This document shows, in pieces, positions 51,979 through 59,886 of a DNA stretch of 64,000 bases. The stretch's first letter is position 1, and every line of letters begins with the position of its first letter. Source of the DNA: an uncultured Clostridia bacterium. GTDB lineage: Bacteria > Bacillota > Clostridia > Christensenellales > Borkfalkiaceae. The stretch lies in the NCBI GenBank assembly GCA_947595585.1, contig CANQET010000010.1, forward strand, positions 1-64,000, given 5' to 3'. The notes below the pieces were generated by a model. That model made no database searches. It was not told the origin of the DNA and worked only from the letters and a program-made list of their open reading frames with translations. The position numbers and the translations under genes are program-made.

Positions 51979-52836
51979 ATGGACCAAACAAGCACCGAGA
52001 ACCATACGCCCGAGGAAGAGAGATCGGCCGCACAGCCCTCCGCGCGGCGGACGGCCATCGTCGTCGGCGGATCTTCGGGCATCGGCAGGGAGACGGCGCT
52101 CCGCCTTCTCTCCCGCGGATACCGCGTCTACAACATCTCCCGCACCCCGTTTCAGGGGCAGCGCGTGAAGACGGTTACGGCGGATGCCGCCCGTGAGGGG
52201 GAGATCGAACGGGCGATCCGCAGTGTGGGCGAAGAGGCCGCGGCGATCGATCTTCTCGTCTATTCGGCGGGTTTTTCGATGGCAGCCCCCCTCGAATATG
52301 CCAAGAGCGGGGATTATCGCTACCTCTTCGAAGTCAACTACTTCGGCGCCGTGGAGGCGCTGCGTGCGGCTGCGCCCTTCTTGAAACGGCGGGGCGGCAG
52401 GGCCATTCTCGTCGGGTCGCTCGGGGGAGAGGTCCCCATCCCCTACGATAGTTTCTATTCCTCCTCGAAGGCGGCGCTCTCCATGCTCGCCAGGGAGGCG
52501 GATCTCGAGCTGCGGCCGCTCGGGGTACGCGTTCTCGCCCTCCTTCCCGGGGGCACGGCGACGGACTTCACCTACGCAAGGCGGATCTACGGGGAAGAGG
52601 AGAGCAAGTCGTATTCCCCCTCCGTGAAGCGGGCTTCGGCCGCGCTTGCCAACATGGAGCAGGGGGGGATGGAGCCCTCCCTCGTCGCCGAAGCGATCCT
52701 GAAGCTCGCCGAAAGGAGGCGCCCGCCGCAGGTCTCCTCCGTCGGGGGGAAGAACAACTTCCTCCGTTACTGCTCCCGCATGCTCCCCGAGCGGGTGACC
52801 GATTGGCTGGTGCGGAGGCGCTTCAACCAAAAATAG
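51979..52836 (+). CDS. Short-chain dehydrogenase/reductase
   Basis: A 285-residue SDR. After a 20-residue polar N-terminus comes the nucleotide-binding GGSSGIGRETA (Rossmann), the NSVD-like region (YSAGFSM), and the catalytic YSSSK (Tyr and Lys) with a preceding Ser in GSLGGEVPI. The C-terminal part (VGGKNNFLRYCSRMLPERVTD) resembles reductases of the DltE/YqjQ type. Probably NADP-dependent; substrate unknown. I chose ATG 51979 because the earlier ATG at 51943 overlaps a TATAAT at 51946-51951 that is likely the promoter; GGAGA lies at 51964-51968. Confidence 0.9.
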   Translation: MDQTSTENHTPEEERSAAQPSARRTAIVVGGSSGIGRETALRLLSRGYRVYNISRTPFQGQRVKTVTADAAREGEIERAIRSVGEEAAAIDLLVYSAGFSMAAPLEYAKSGDYRYLFEVNYFGAVEALRAAAPFLKRRGGRAILVGSLGGEVPIPYDSFYSSSKAALSMLAREADLELRPLGVRVLALLPGGTATDFTYARRIYGEEESKSYSPSVKRASAALANMEQGGMEPSLVAEAILKLAERRRPPQVSSVGGKNNFLRYCSRMLPERVTDWLVRRRFNQK

Positions 52837-52879
52837 CAACATGTACGATGCCGCAAGAAGTTGATAAAATGTTACAGTT

Positions 52880-52915
52880 CGGGTTGTAAGAAATTACAAC
52901 CCGCAATTCTTTTTT
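52880..52915 (+). terminator. Terminator of the SDR gene
   Basis: CGGGTTGTAA pairs perfectly with TTACAACCCG around GAAA, then CAATTCTTTTTT. Confidence 0.9.
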
Positions 52916-52921
52916 ATCCGC

Positions 52922-52950
52922 TTGACGGAAGCGGGGCGGTTTGGTATAAT
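52922..52950 (+). promoter_or_regulatory. Promoter of the purine operon
   Basis: TTGACG (52922-52927), 17-bp spacer, TATAAT (52945-52950). The expected +1 at 52957 is the A of an ATG. Confidence 0.9.
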
Positions 52951-52956
52951 AATGTC

Positions 52957-53019
52957 ATGAAAGAAACGGCACATCTCCGCAGGGTGCGGAAAGGAAACTT
53001 CGGATCCGGTGTTTGCTGA
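52957..53019 (+). CDS. Possible leaderless 20-residue leader peptide of the purine operon
   Basis: ATG at the expected +1 (52957) opens a 20-codon frame (MKETAHLRRVRK, then GNFGSGVC) closed by TGA at 53017-53019. There is no Shine-Dalgarno, so translation would be leaderless. The frame ends three bases before the stem of a hairpin at 53022-53054. This arrangement looks like an attenuator, but the peptide shows no run of a single regulatory amino acid. Coding status is uncertain. Confidence 0.4.
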   Translation: MKETAHLRRVRKGNFGSGVC

Positions 53020-53021
53020 GC

Positions 53022-53054
53022 GGGCAGGTTTTTTCGTATAGAAAAATCCTGCCC
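53022..53054 (+). promoter_or_regulatory. Leader hairpin before purE
   Basis: GGGCAGG pairs with CCTGCCC; the inner TTTTTC/GAAAAA extends the stem to about 13 bp with one mismatch around GTAT. It is not followed by a T-run, so it is not a simple terminator. It ends 14 bases before the purE RBS and could block ribosomes or protect the message. No purine, PRPP, THF or ZTP riboswitch consensus is recognisable in this leader. Confidence 0.5.
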
Positions 53055-53075
53055 CTTTCAATTTGGAGGGGAAAC

Positions 53076-53567
53076 ATGAAGAAAGTTGCAGTGATCTTGG
53101 GGAGCGAATCCGATCTCCCCGTCGTCGAGAAGGCGTTCGGCGTGCTCGAGGAGTTCGGGATCCCCTATGCCGTACATATCTTTTCGGCACATCGTACGCC
53201 CGCCGAAGCGCGGGATTTCGCCCTGCATGCGGCTCCCGAATTCGGGGTGATCATCTGCGCCGCGGGGATGGCGGCACACCTTGCGGGCGCGATCGCGGCG
53301 AATACCGTCTTGCCCGTTATCGGCATCCCCATAAATTCGGGGGCGCTCGGCGGGATGGACGCCCTGCTCTCCACCGTGCAGATGCCTTCGGGCGTTCCCG
53401 TGGCGACGGTCGCCGTCGACGGGGCCAAGAATGCGGCCTACCTCGCCGCGGAGATCCTCGCGGTGGGGGAGGAAGACCTCTATTGGAAGCTCATGCTGTC
53501 CCGCGGGAAGACTTCCGCCGAGATCCTCGAGAAGGATAGAAAGCTCGCCGCAAAATACAATAAATGA
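53076..53567 (+). CDS. purE: N5-carboxyaminoimidazole ribonucleotide mutase
   Basis: Converts N5-CAIR to CAIR in purine synthesis. 163 residues, class I type: [12 protein letters not shown] at the start, SAHRTP with the catalytic His, [15 protein letters not shown], and [20 protein letters not shown]. Class I PurE normally works with PurK, which is not in this window. RBS TGGAGGGG before ATG 53076. First gene of the purine operon; purC follows after 38 bases. Confidence 0.96.
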   Translation: MKKVAVILGSESDLPVVEKAFGVLEEFGIPYAVHIFSAHRTPAEARDFALHAAPEFGVIICAAGMAAHLAGAIAANTVLPVIGIPINSGALGGMDALLSTVQMPSGVPVATVAVDGAKNAAYLAAEILAVGEEDLYWKLMLSRGKTSAEILEKDRKLAAKYNK

Positions 53568-53605
53568 GCAAGGCCCCCGCCTTGTGAGATAAAAGGAGTT
53601 TTTCG

Positions 53606-54316
53606 ATGGAAAAGAAAGAGCAGCTCTATGAGGGCAAGGCAAAGAAAGTCTTCGCGACCGAAGACCCCGATCTTGTCATCGTCTCCTACAAAGACGACGC
53701 TACGGCATTCGACGGCCTGAAGAAGGGCACCATCGCGGGCAAGGGCGTCGTCAACAACCGCATGACGAACATGATGATGCAACTTCTCGAAAAAGAAGGG
53801 GTACCTACGCATTTTATTCGCGAACTCTCCGACCGCGAGACCCTCGTGAAGAAGGTGGAGATCGTCCCGCTCGAAGTCATCGTGCGCAACGTTTCGGCGG
53901 GAAGTTTCGCAAAGCGCTACGGCGTCGAGGAGGGCATTCCCTTCGAGGAGCCCACCCTCGAATTCTCCTATAAGAACGACGACTTGCACGATCCGCTCAT
54001 CAATACCTATCACGCGCTCGCGCTGCGCCTTGCGACCAAGGAGGAGATCGCCCTCATCGAGAAGTACGCCTTCAAGGTCAACGAGGTCCTCAAGGCGTAT
54101 TTTCTCAAGCTCGGCGTGCGCCTCATCGACTTCAAACTCGAATTCGGAAGGTGCAAAGAGGGCATCGTGCTCGCCGATGAGATCAGTCCCGATACGTGCA
54201 GATTCTGGGATGCGGCGACGGGCGAAAAACTCGATAAAGACCGCTTCCGCCGCGACCTCGGCGGGGTTGAGGATGCCTACCGCGAGATTTTCGGGCGGGT
54301 CCTCGGGCAAAAATAA
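53606..54316 (+). CDS. purC: SAICAR synthetase
   Basis: Joins aspartate to CAIR with ATP. 236 residues, usual length. YEGKAKKVF, the KDDATAFDG loop, [14 protein letters not shown] and LIDFKLEFG are all diagnostic. RBS AAAAGGAG before ATG 53606. The segment 53800-53825 uses codons (GTA CCT, TTT ATT) that are rare in its neighbours and resembles a motif at the edge of intergenic repeats. Confidence 0.97.
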   Translation: MEKKEQLYEGKAKKVFATEDPDLVIVSYKDDATAFDGLKKGTIAGKGVVNNRMTNMMMQLLEKEGVPTHFIRELSDRETLVKKVEIVPLEVIVRNVSAGSFAKRYGVEEGIPFEEPTLEFSYKNDDLHDPLINTYHALALRLATKEEIALIEKYAFKVNEVLKAYFLKLGVRLIDFKLEFGRCKEGIVLADEISPDTCRFWDAATGEKLDKDRFRRDLGGVEDAYREIFGRVLGQK

Positions 54317-54334
54317 ATACAACGGGAGAGAGCT

Positions 54335-55777
54335 ATGTCGCAATTACACGAGGAATGCGGCGTCTTCGGCATCTTTGCCCCGCAGCGGCAGGATGTTGCG
54401 TCGACGGCATATTACGCTCTGTTCGCCCTCCAGCACAGGGGGCAGGAATCGGCGGGGATCGTCGTCAACGACGACGGCGTGTTCACTTCCCATAAGGATA
54501 CGGGGCTTGTGAACGACGTCTTTTCGGCCGAAGAGCTTTCCCGCCTCGGCGAGGGGAACATGGCCCTCGGGCACGTCCGTTATTCGACGACGGGCGCCGG
54601 CGGCAGGGAAAACGCCCAACCCGTCATCGTAAAACATCTTAAGGGCAACATGGCGCTCGCCCACAACGGCAACCTCATCAACGCCTATGAGCTCCGCAGC
54701 GAGCTCGAGAGCGAGGGGAGTATCTTCCATACGACTTCGGATAGCGAAGTCATCGCCTATATCATCACCAAAGAACGCGTGAAGAGCGCCTCGATCGAAG
54801 AGGCCGTGCTCGCCGCAGTCGGAAGGCTCGAGGGCGCCTACTCGCTCGTCGTGATGTCCCCCTCCAAGCTTATCGCCGTGCGCGATCCGCAGGGCTTCCA
54901 TCCCTTGTGCTACGGTATCCGGGAAGACGGCGCCTACATCGTCGCCTCCGAGAGCTGTGCGCTCGACGCGGTGGGGGCAAAGCTCGTCCGCGAACTCCTC
55001 CCCGGGGAGATGCTCGTCTTCACGCAGAGCGGCGTCGTCTCCAACACTTTCCACTGCAACAAAAAGCGCAAGAGCCTGTGCGTATTCGAATACCTCTATC
55101 TCGCCCGTCCCGACTCCGTCATCGAGGGGAAATCGGTACATGAGGCGAGAAAACAGGCAGGGAGATATCTCGCCGAGGCCTTCCGTATCGATGCGGATAT
55201 CGTCGTCGGCGTGCCCGATTCGGGGCTCGATGCGGCCTACGGCTACGCCGAAGCCTCGGGCATTCCCTATGGCATCGGCTTCATCAAAAACAAATACATC
55301 GGGCGGACGTTCATCGCCCCGGGGCAGGCGGCACGGGAGGACCGCGTCCGCATCAAGCTCAACGTCCTGCGCTCGGCGATCGAGGGGAAGCGGGTCATCC
55401 TCGTCGATGATTCCATCGTCCGCGGCACCACGTGTGCGCGCATCGTGCGGCTGCTCCGCGAGGCGGGGGCGAAGGAGGTCCACATGCTCTCTTCGGCGCC
55501 CCCCTTCCTCAATCCTTGCTACTACGGCACGGATATCGACTCGCGGGACCACCTCATCGCCTGCCATCACAGCGTACGGGAGATCGCGCAGATCATCGGT
55601 GCGGACTCCCTCGGCTATCTTCCCCTCGAGAAGGTCTCCCATCTCACCTTGGACGACGGGACAGGCTTCTGTACGGCGTGTTTCGACGGAAATTACCCCA
55701 CCCGTATCCCCGAAAAGAGCGAAAAGGATCGGTTCGAACGTCCGATCTCGGAGAATCCCAAATACAAGGCAAACTGA
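54335..55777 (+). CDS. purF: Amidophosphoribosyltransferase, iron-sulfur type
   Basis: First committed step: PRPP plus glutamine to phosphoribosylamine. 480 residues. MSQLHEECGVFGI predicts a seven-residue propeptide with Cys8 as the N-terminal nucleophile after cleavage. The PRPP loop is VILVDDSIVRGTT. Cys-containing FHCNKKRKSLC and the C-terminal FCTAC fit the 4Fe-4S ligands of the Bacillus-type enzyme, implying oxygen-sensitive stability. 18 bases after purC; RBS GGGAGAG. Confidence 0.97.
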   Translation: MSQLHEECGVFGIFAPQRQDVASTAYYALFALQHRGQESAGIVVNDDGVFTSHKDTGLVNDVFSAEELSRLGEGNMALGHVRYSTTGAGGRENAQPVIVKHLKGNMALAHNGNLINAYELRSELESEGSIFHTTSDSEVIAYIITKERVKSASIEEAVLAAVGRLEGAYSLVVMSPSKLIAVRDPQGFHPLCYGIREDGAYIVASESCALDAVGAKLVRELLPGEMLVFTQSGVVSNTFHCNKKRKSLCVFEYLYLARPDSVIEGKSVHEARKQAGRYLAEAFRIDADIVVGVPDSGLDAAYGYAEASGIPYGIGFIKNKYIGRTFIAPGQAAREDRVRIKLNVLRSAIEGKRVILVDDSIVRGTTCARIVRLLREAGAKEVHMLSSAPPFLNPCYYGTDIDSRDHLIACHHSVREIAQIIGADSLGYLPLEKVSHLTLDDGTGFCTACFDGNYPTRIPEKSEKDRFERPISENPKYKAN

Positions 55778-55844
55778 TTTTGTTTCAAAACAAAACAATT
55801 CATTTTGAAAAAACGCCTACATCCCCCCACGAAAAGGAGGAAAT

Positions 55845-56882
55845 ATGCAAAAAAGTTACTCGGATAGCTATAGAGCGGCGGGGGTGGATATCACCGCGGG
55901 ATACCGTGCCGTCGAGCTCATGAAAAAGCACATCGCCCGCACGATCCCCGGGGGCAAGGCCGATGTCATCGGCGGCTTCGGGGGGCTCTTCCCGCTCGAG
56001 ATCTCGGGGATGAAGGAGCCCGTGCTCGTCGCGGGGACGGACGGCGTCGGCACCAAGCTCCGCATCGCCGCCCTCATGCAAAAATATGATACGATCGGCA
56101 TCGACTGCGTTGCGATGTGCGTCAACGACGTCCTCTGCTGCGGCGCGAAGCCGCTCTTCTTCCTCGACTACATCGCCTGCGGAAAGAATGTGCCCGAGCG
56201 CATCGCCGAGATCGTGGGCGGCGTCGCCGAGGGGTGCGTGCGTGCGGATTGCCGCCTCATCGGCGGGGAGACGGCCGAACACCCCGGGACGATGCCCGTG
56301 GGGGACCACGATATCGCAGGCTTCACCGTGGGCGTCGTCGACCGTGCGAAGATCCTCGACGTTCAAACGATGAAGCCGGGGGACGTGATGCTTGCTTTGC
56401 CCTCGACGGGCCTCCACTCCAACGGATTTTCGCTCGTGCGGAAAGTCTTCGACGTCGAGCACTGCGACCTCTCCGCCCCCGTCCCCGCGCTCGGAGATAG
56501 GCCGCTCGGCGAAGTGCTTCTCACCCCGACGGCCATCTACGTGAAGCCCATGCTCGCCCTCTTCGAAGCGGTGGAAGTCTCGGGCGTCGCGCATATCACG
56601 GGCGGCGGCTTCTACGAAAACATCCCGCGTTCCCTCAAAAAGGGGCTGGGCGTCGTCATAAAGCGGGGGGATGTACGCGTTCTTCCGATCTTTTCCCTCC
56701 TTCGGGAGCGGGGGAAGATCTCGGAGCACGATATGTTCAACACCTTCAATATGGGCGTCGGCATGACGGCCGTCGTCCGTGCGGAGGACAAGGATAGGGC
56801 GCTTGCCGTCTTACAGGGGCAGGGCGTCTCTGCCTACGTCCTCGGGGAGATCGCGGAGGGCGAAGGCGTGACCTTCGTATAG
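55845..56882 (+). CDS. purM: AIR synthetase
   Basis: Closes the imidazole ring of FGAM to AIR with ATP. 345 residues. VAGTDGVGTKL, CVNDVLCCGAKPLFFLDYIA, LIGGETAEHPG and HITGGGFYENIPR are family hallmarks. RBS AAAAGGAGG at about 55832-55840. A small T/A-rich inverted repeat (TTTTGTTT, AAAACAAAA) lies in the 67-base gap after purF. Confidence 0.97.
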   Translation: MQKSYSDSYRAAGVDITAGYRAVELMKKHIARTIPGGKADVIGGFGGLFPLEISGMKEPVLVAGTDGVGTKLRIAALMQKYDTIGIDCVAMCVNDVLCCGAKPLFFLDYIACGKNVPERIAEIVGGVAEGCVRADCRLIGGETAEHPGTMPVGDHDIAGFTVGVVDRAKILDVQTMKPGDVMLALPSTGLHSNGFSLVRKVFDVEHCDLSAPVPALGDRPLGEVLLTPTAIYVKPMLALFEAVEVSGVAHITGGGFYENIPRSLKKGLGVVIKRGDVRVLPIFSLLRERGKISEHDMFNTFNMGVGMTAVVRAEDKDRALAVLQGQGVSAYVLGEIAEGEGVTFV

Positions 56883-56885
56883 ACC

Positions 56886-57488
56886 ATGAAAAAAATCCGT
56901 ATCGCCGTGCTGTGTTCGGGCGGCGGGACAAATCTGCAGGCCATCCTCGATGCCGAAGCCGAGGGCAGGATCCCGGACGGCGAAGTCGTGCTCGTCGTCT
57001 CGGACAGCAGAGAGGCGTATGCCGTCGAACGCGCCAAAAAGAGGGGGGTACCTACGGCGATCTTTGCAAAACGCGAGATGCCCCGTGCGGAGCGCGAACG
57101 CGCCATGCTCGAGGCGCTGCACGAAAGCGAGGTGGACCTCGTCGTATTGGCGGGGTTCATGACGGTGCTCTCCTTTGGCTTCGTGAAGGCCTACGAGGGC
57201 AGGATCGTCAACATCCATCCCGCGCTTTTGCCGAGCTTCGGCGGCGTGGGGATGTATGGCATCCACGTGCACGAGGCCGTGCTTGCGGCGGGCGTGAAGG
57301 TGACGGGGGCGACCGTCCACTATGTTACCGAAGTCTGCGACGGCGGCCCCATCATTGCACAAAAGGCGGTGGAAGTTCGGGAGGACGATACCCCCGAGAC
57401 ACTGCAGCAGCGGGTCATGCGCGAGGCGGAGTGGGTCATCTATCCCGCCGCCATCCAAAAAGTGTGTAAAAAACTTCAGGGAGAATAA
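56886..57488 (+). CDS. purN: GAR transformylase
   Basis: Formylates GAR using 10-formyl-THF. 200 residues. Start MKKIRIAVLCSGGGTNLQAI; the catalytic Asn-His pair lies in VNIHPALLPSF and the Asp in EVCDGGPII. Starts three bases after the purM stop with no clear RBS, so translational coupling is likely. Confidence 0.96.
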   Translation: MKKIRIAVLCSGGGTNLQAILDAEAEGRIPDGEVVLVVSDSREAYAVERAKKRGVPTAIFAKREMPRAERERAMLEALHESEVDLVVLAGFMTVLSFGFVKAYEGRIVNIHPALLPSFGGVGMYGIHVHEAVLAAGVKVTGATVHYVTEVCDGGPIIAQKAVEVREDDTPETLQQRVMREAEWVIYPAAIQKVCKKLQGE

Positions 57489-57492
57489 TCTT

Positions 57493-58218
57493 ATGGCGAG
57501 CATGCGAAAGAATTTGGGGCGGCTCCTTGCCGCGAATCCCTACCCCGGCCGCGGGATCGTCGTCGGAAAAACGAAGAACGGCAAGAGGGCGTTTTTTGCC
57601 TACTTCATCATGGGCAGAAGCGAAAATTCCCGCAACAGGGTCTTCAAAACGTATGGGGAAGAGGTCAAGGCGGAGCCCTTCGATGTACAAAAAGTGCAGG
57701 ATCCCTCCCTCATCCTCTATTCGCCCGTGAAGGCCGTGGGCGGCCACATCATCGTGACGAACGGCGACCAGACGGATACGATCGAGGCGTCGCTGAAGGC
57801 AGGCCACTGCTTCCGTCACGCCCTCATGCAGCGTACGTTCGAGCCCGACGCCCCCAACTTCACCCCCCGCATCAGCGCCGTTTTGCACCTCGGAAAGCGC
57901 GCAAAAGATTTTTCCTACGAGCTCTCCATTCTGAAGTGCGGCGACAAAAAGGGGAGGGGGTGTGATCGATATTTCTTCGTCTACACCCCCGAGAGCGGCA
58001 CGGGGCATCTTCTCCATACCTACAAAAAGGACGCCTCGCCCCTTCCCTCCTTTGAAGGGGAGCCTGTGCGCGTAAAACTCGGAAATGATCTTGCTGCGAT
58101 CGCCGAAGAGATCTGGAACGGTTTGAATGAAGAAAACAAGATCTCGCTCGTCTGCAGGACCTACGATCTCAAGACGGGTGAGATGGAGCAGATCGTCTAT
58201 AATAAGCACATGAGGTGA
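57493..58218 (+). CDS. PurO-like IMP cyclohydrolase
   Basis: Predicted to close FAICAR to IMP, the last step of the pathway. 241 residues of the IMP_cyclohyd (archaeal PurO) family: LLAANPYPGRGIVVGKTKNG at the start, FAYFIMGRSENSRNRVF, then YFFVYTPESGTGHLLHTY. It replaces the N-terminal cyclohydrolase half of bifunctional PurH, and the following gene supplies the other half. RBS AGGGAG at 57478-57483. ATG 57493 is chosen over upstream in-frame codons inside purN. Confidence 0.88.
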   Translation: MASMRKNLGRLLAANPYPGRGIVVGKTKNGKRAFFAYFIMGRSENSRNRVFKTYGEEVKAEPFDVQKVQDPSLILYSPVKAVGGHIIVTNGDQTDTIEASLKAGHCFRHALMQRTFEPDAPNFTPRISAVLHLGKRAKDFSYELSILKCGDKKGRGCDRYFFVYTPESGTGHLLHTYKKDASPLPSFEGEPVRVKLGNDLAAIAEEIWNGLNEENKISLVCRTYDLKTGEMEQIVYNKHMR

Positions 58219-58222
58219 GAAA

Positions 58223-59407
58223 ATGCGTGAATTTCTCCTGAAATACGGCTGCAATCCCAATCAGACGCCCGCGCGGATCTTCATGGCGGACGGAAGCGAA
58301 CTGCCCGTGGAGATCCTGAACGGACGGCCTGGGTATATCAACTTCCTCGATGCCTTCAACGCGTGGCAGCTCGTGAAGGAGCTCAAGGCGGCGACGGGCT
58401 GCGCGAGTGCGACGAGTTTCAAGCACGTCTCCCCGACTTCCGCCGCGATCGGAAAGCCCCTTCCGCCCGATCTCAAGAAGTCTTGCTTCGTCGACGATAT
58501 CGAGGGGCTGGACCAAAGCCCGCTCGCGTGTGCCTATGCACGGGCACGGGGGACCGACCGCATGTCCTCCTTCGGCGACTTCATCGCCCTCTCCGAGGAG
58601 TGCGATGAGACGACGGCGCGGCTCATCGCCCGCGAAGTCTCCGACGGTATCATCGCCCCCGCATATTCCCCCGCCGCGCTCGAGATCTTAAGGCAAAAGC
58701 GCAAGGGCGGGTATACCATCGTAAAGATCGATCCCGACTACACGCCCGCCCCGATCGAACGCAAACAGGTCTTCGGGATCACCTTCGAGCAGGGCAGAAA
58801 CGATGCAAAGATCGATCGCAGTCTGCTCTCTAACATCGTCTCGAAGAACAAAGATCTTCCCGAAGACAAGGCGACGGACCTTGTCATCGCACTCATCACC
58901 CTCAAATATACGCAGTCCAACTCGGTGTGTTTTGCCGTGGATGGGCAGGCGATCGGCGTGGGCGCGGGGCAGCAATCCCGTATCCACTGCACCCGCCTTG
59001 CGGCGCAAAAGGCAGACCTGTGGCATCTGCGCCGCCATGAGAAGGTGCTCGGGCTGCAGTTTGCCGAGGGCGTGGGCCGCCCCGAAAAGAACAACATCAT
59101 CGATCTCTATCTCTCCGAGGAGAGCGACGAAGTGCTGGGAGACGGCGTCTGGCACAAGTATTTCGCCGTACGCCCCGCCCCCTTTTCCAAGGAGGAGCGG
59201 GACGCATATCTTCGTACGGTCACGGGCGTCTCGCTCGCGAGCGACGCCTTTTTCCCGTTTGCGGATAACATCGAGCGGGCGGCGAGAAGCGGCGTTTCGT
59301 ATGTTGCCGAACCGGGCGGGTCTGTGCGCGACGACCTTGTGATCGAGGCGGCGGATAGGTACAACATGCTCCTCTCCTTCACCTCCTTGAGGCTGTTCCA
59401 TCATTGA
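58223..59407 (+). CDS. Stand-alone AICAR formyltransferase (PurH C-terminal type)
   Basis: Formylates AICAR with 10-formyl-THF to FAICAR. 394 residues, about the size of the formyltransferase part of PurH, with SATSFKHVSPTSAAIG (the Lys-His catalytic motif), SSFGDFIALSEECD and GVGAGQQSRIHCTRLA. No cyclohydrolase domain precedes it; the previous gene provides that function. Starts four bases after it, RBS AGGTGAG overlapping the stop. Confidence 0.93.
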   Translation: MREFLLKYGCNPNQTPARIFMADGSELPVEILNGRPGYINFLDAFNAWQLVKELKAATGCASATSFKHVSPTSAAIGKPLPPDLKKSCFVDDIEGLDQSPLACAYARARGTDRMSSFGDFIALSEECDETTARLIAREVSDGIIAPAYSPAALEILRQKRKGGYTIVKIDPDYTPAPIERKQVFGITFEQGRNDAKIDRSLLSNIVSKNKDLPEDKATDLVIALITLKYTQSNSVCFAVDGQAIGVGAGQQSRIHCTRLAAQKADLWHLRRHEKVLGLQFAEGVGRPEKNNIIDLYLSEESDEVLGDGVWHKYFAVRPAPFSKEERDAYLRTVTGVSLASDAFFPFADNIERAARSGVSYVAEPGGSVRDDLVIEAADRYNMLLSFTSLRLFHH

Positions 59408-59413
59408 CAGGCG

Positions 59414-59846
59414 AACTGCAAATTTGCTACGTAATACTGCGTCATGCTACGTTTTTCTTGGTCACGTACGTTCGAGTACGCTCCCTGCGAAAAGCCTCGC
59501 TATTGCTTGTCTTACTTGCAACTTTGCAGTTTAACGGTACCCGTTTTCGCTTCTCCGCAGTTTAACGTAACCCGTTGTCGCACAGGATGAGCGCCACCCC
59601 CTCCATTGGAGGGGGGGTAGGGGGGTGGGCAGGAGAGGACGGGGCCTATCATGAGCGACCTCATCCCGAACGAAGCGTAGCGAAGTGAGCGGATCTTGAG
59701 ATTTCTCACTACGTTCGAAATGACGTAGGCAGGGTACCCATATAGTTTATTCCGCGCCCCTCCATCGGAGAACAGACCGCCACCCCCTCCCGCGGAGGAC
59801 AAACCACATACCCCCTCCATTGGAGGGGGGTAGGGGGGTGGGCAAA
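59414..59846. repeat. Composite intergenic repeat cluster 8 inside the purine operon (A variant, D, C, D array)
   Basis: A 118-bp module A variant at 59414-59531 whose two ends are AACTGCAAATTTGC and GCAACTTTGCAGTT, changed in step. A second right end is at about 59550-59560. D is at about 59592-59632, C at 59662-59702, a GGGTACCCATATAGTTTATT link near 59733-59752, and two to three D-type palindromes at 59757-59845. The cluster separates the formyltransferase gene from purD. No gene seen. Confidence 0.85.
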
Positions 59847-59886
59847 TGCTTCAAAAAACCACAACCTCAAAAAAGGGGGGACCTAT

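Noticed and set aside
52957..53075. Purine, PRPP, ZTP or THF riboswitch before purE
   Set aside because: The conserved cores are absent; only a leader ORF and one hairpin are seen.
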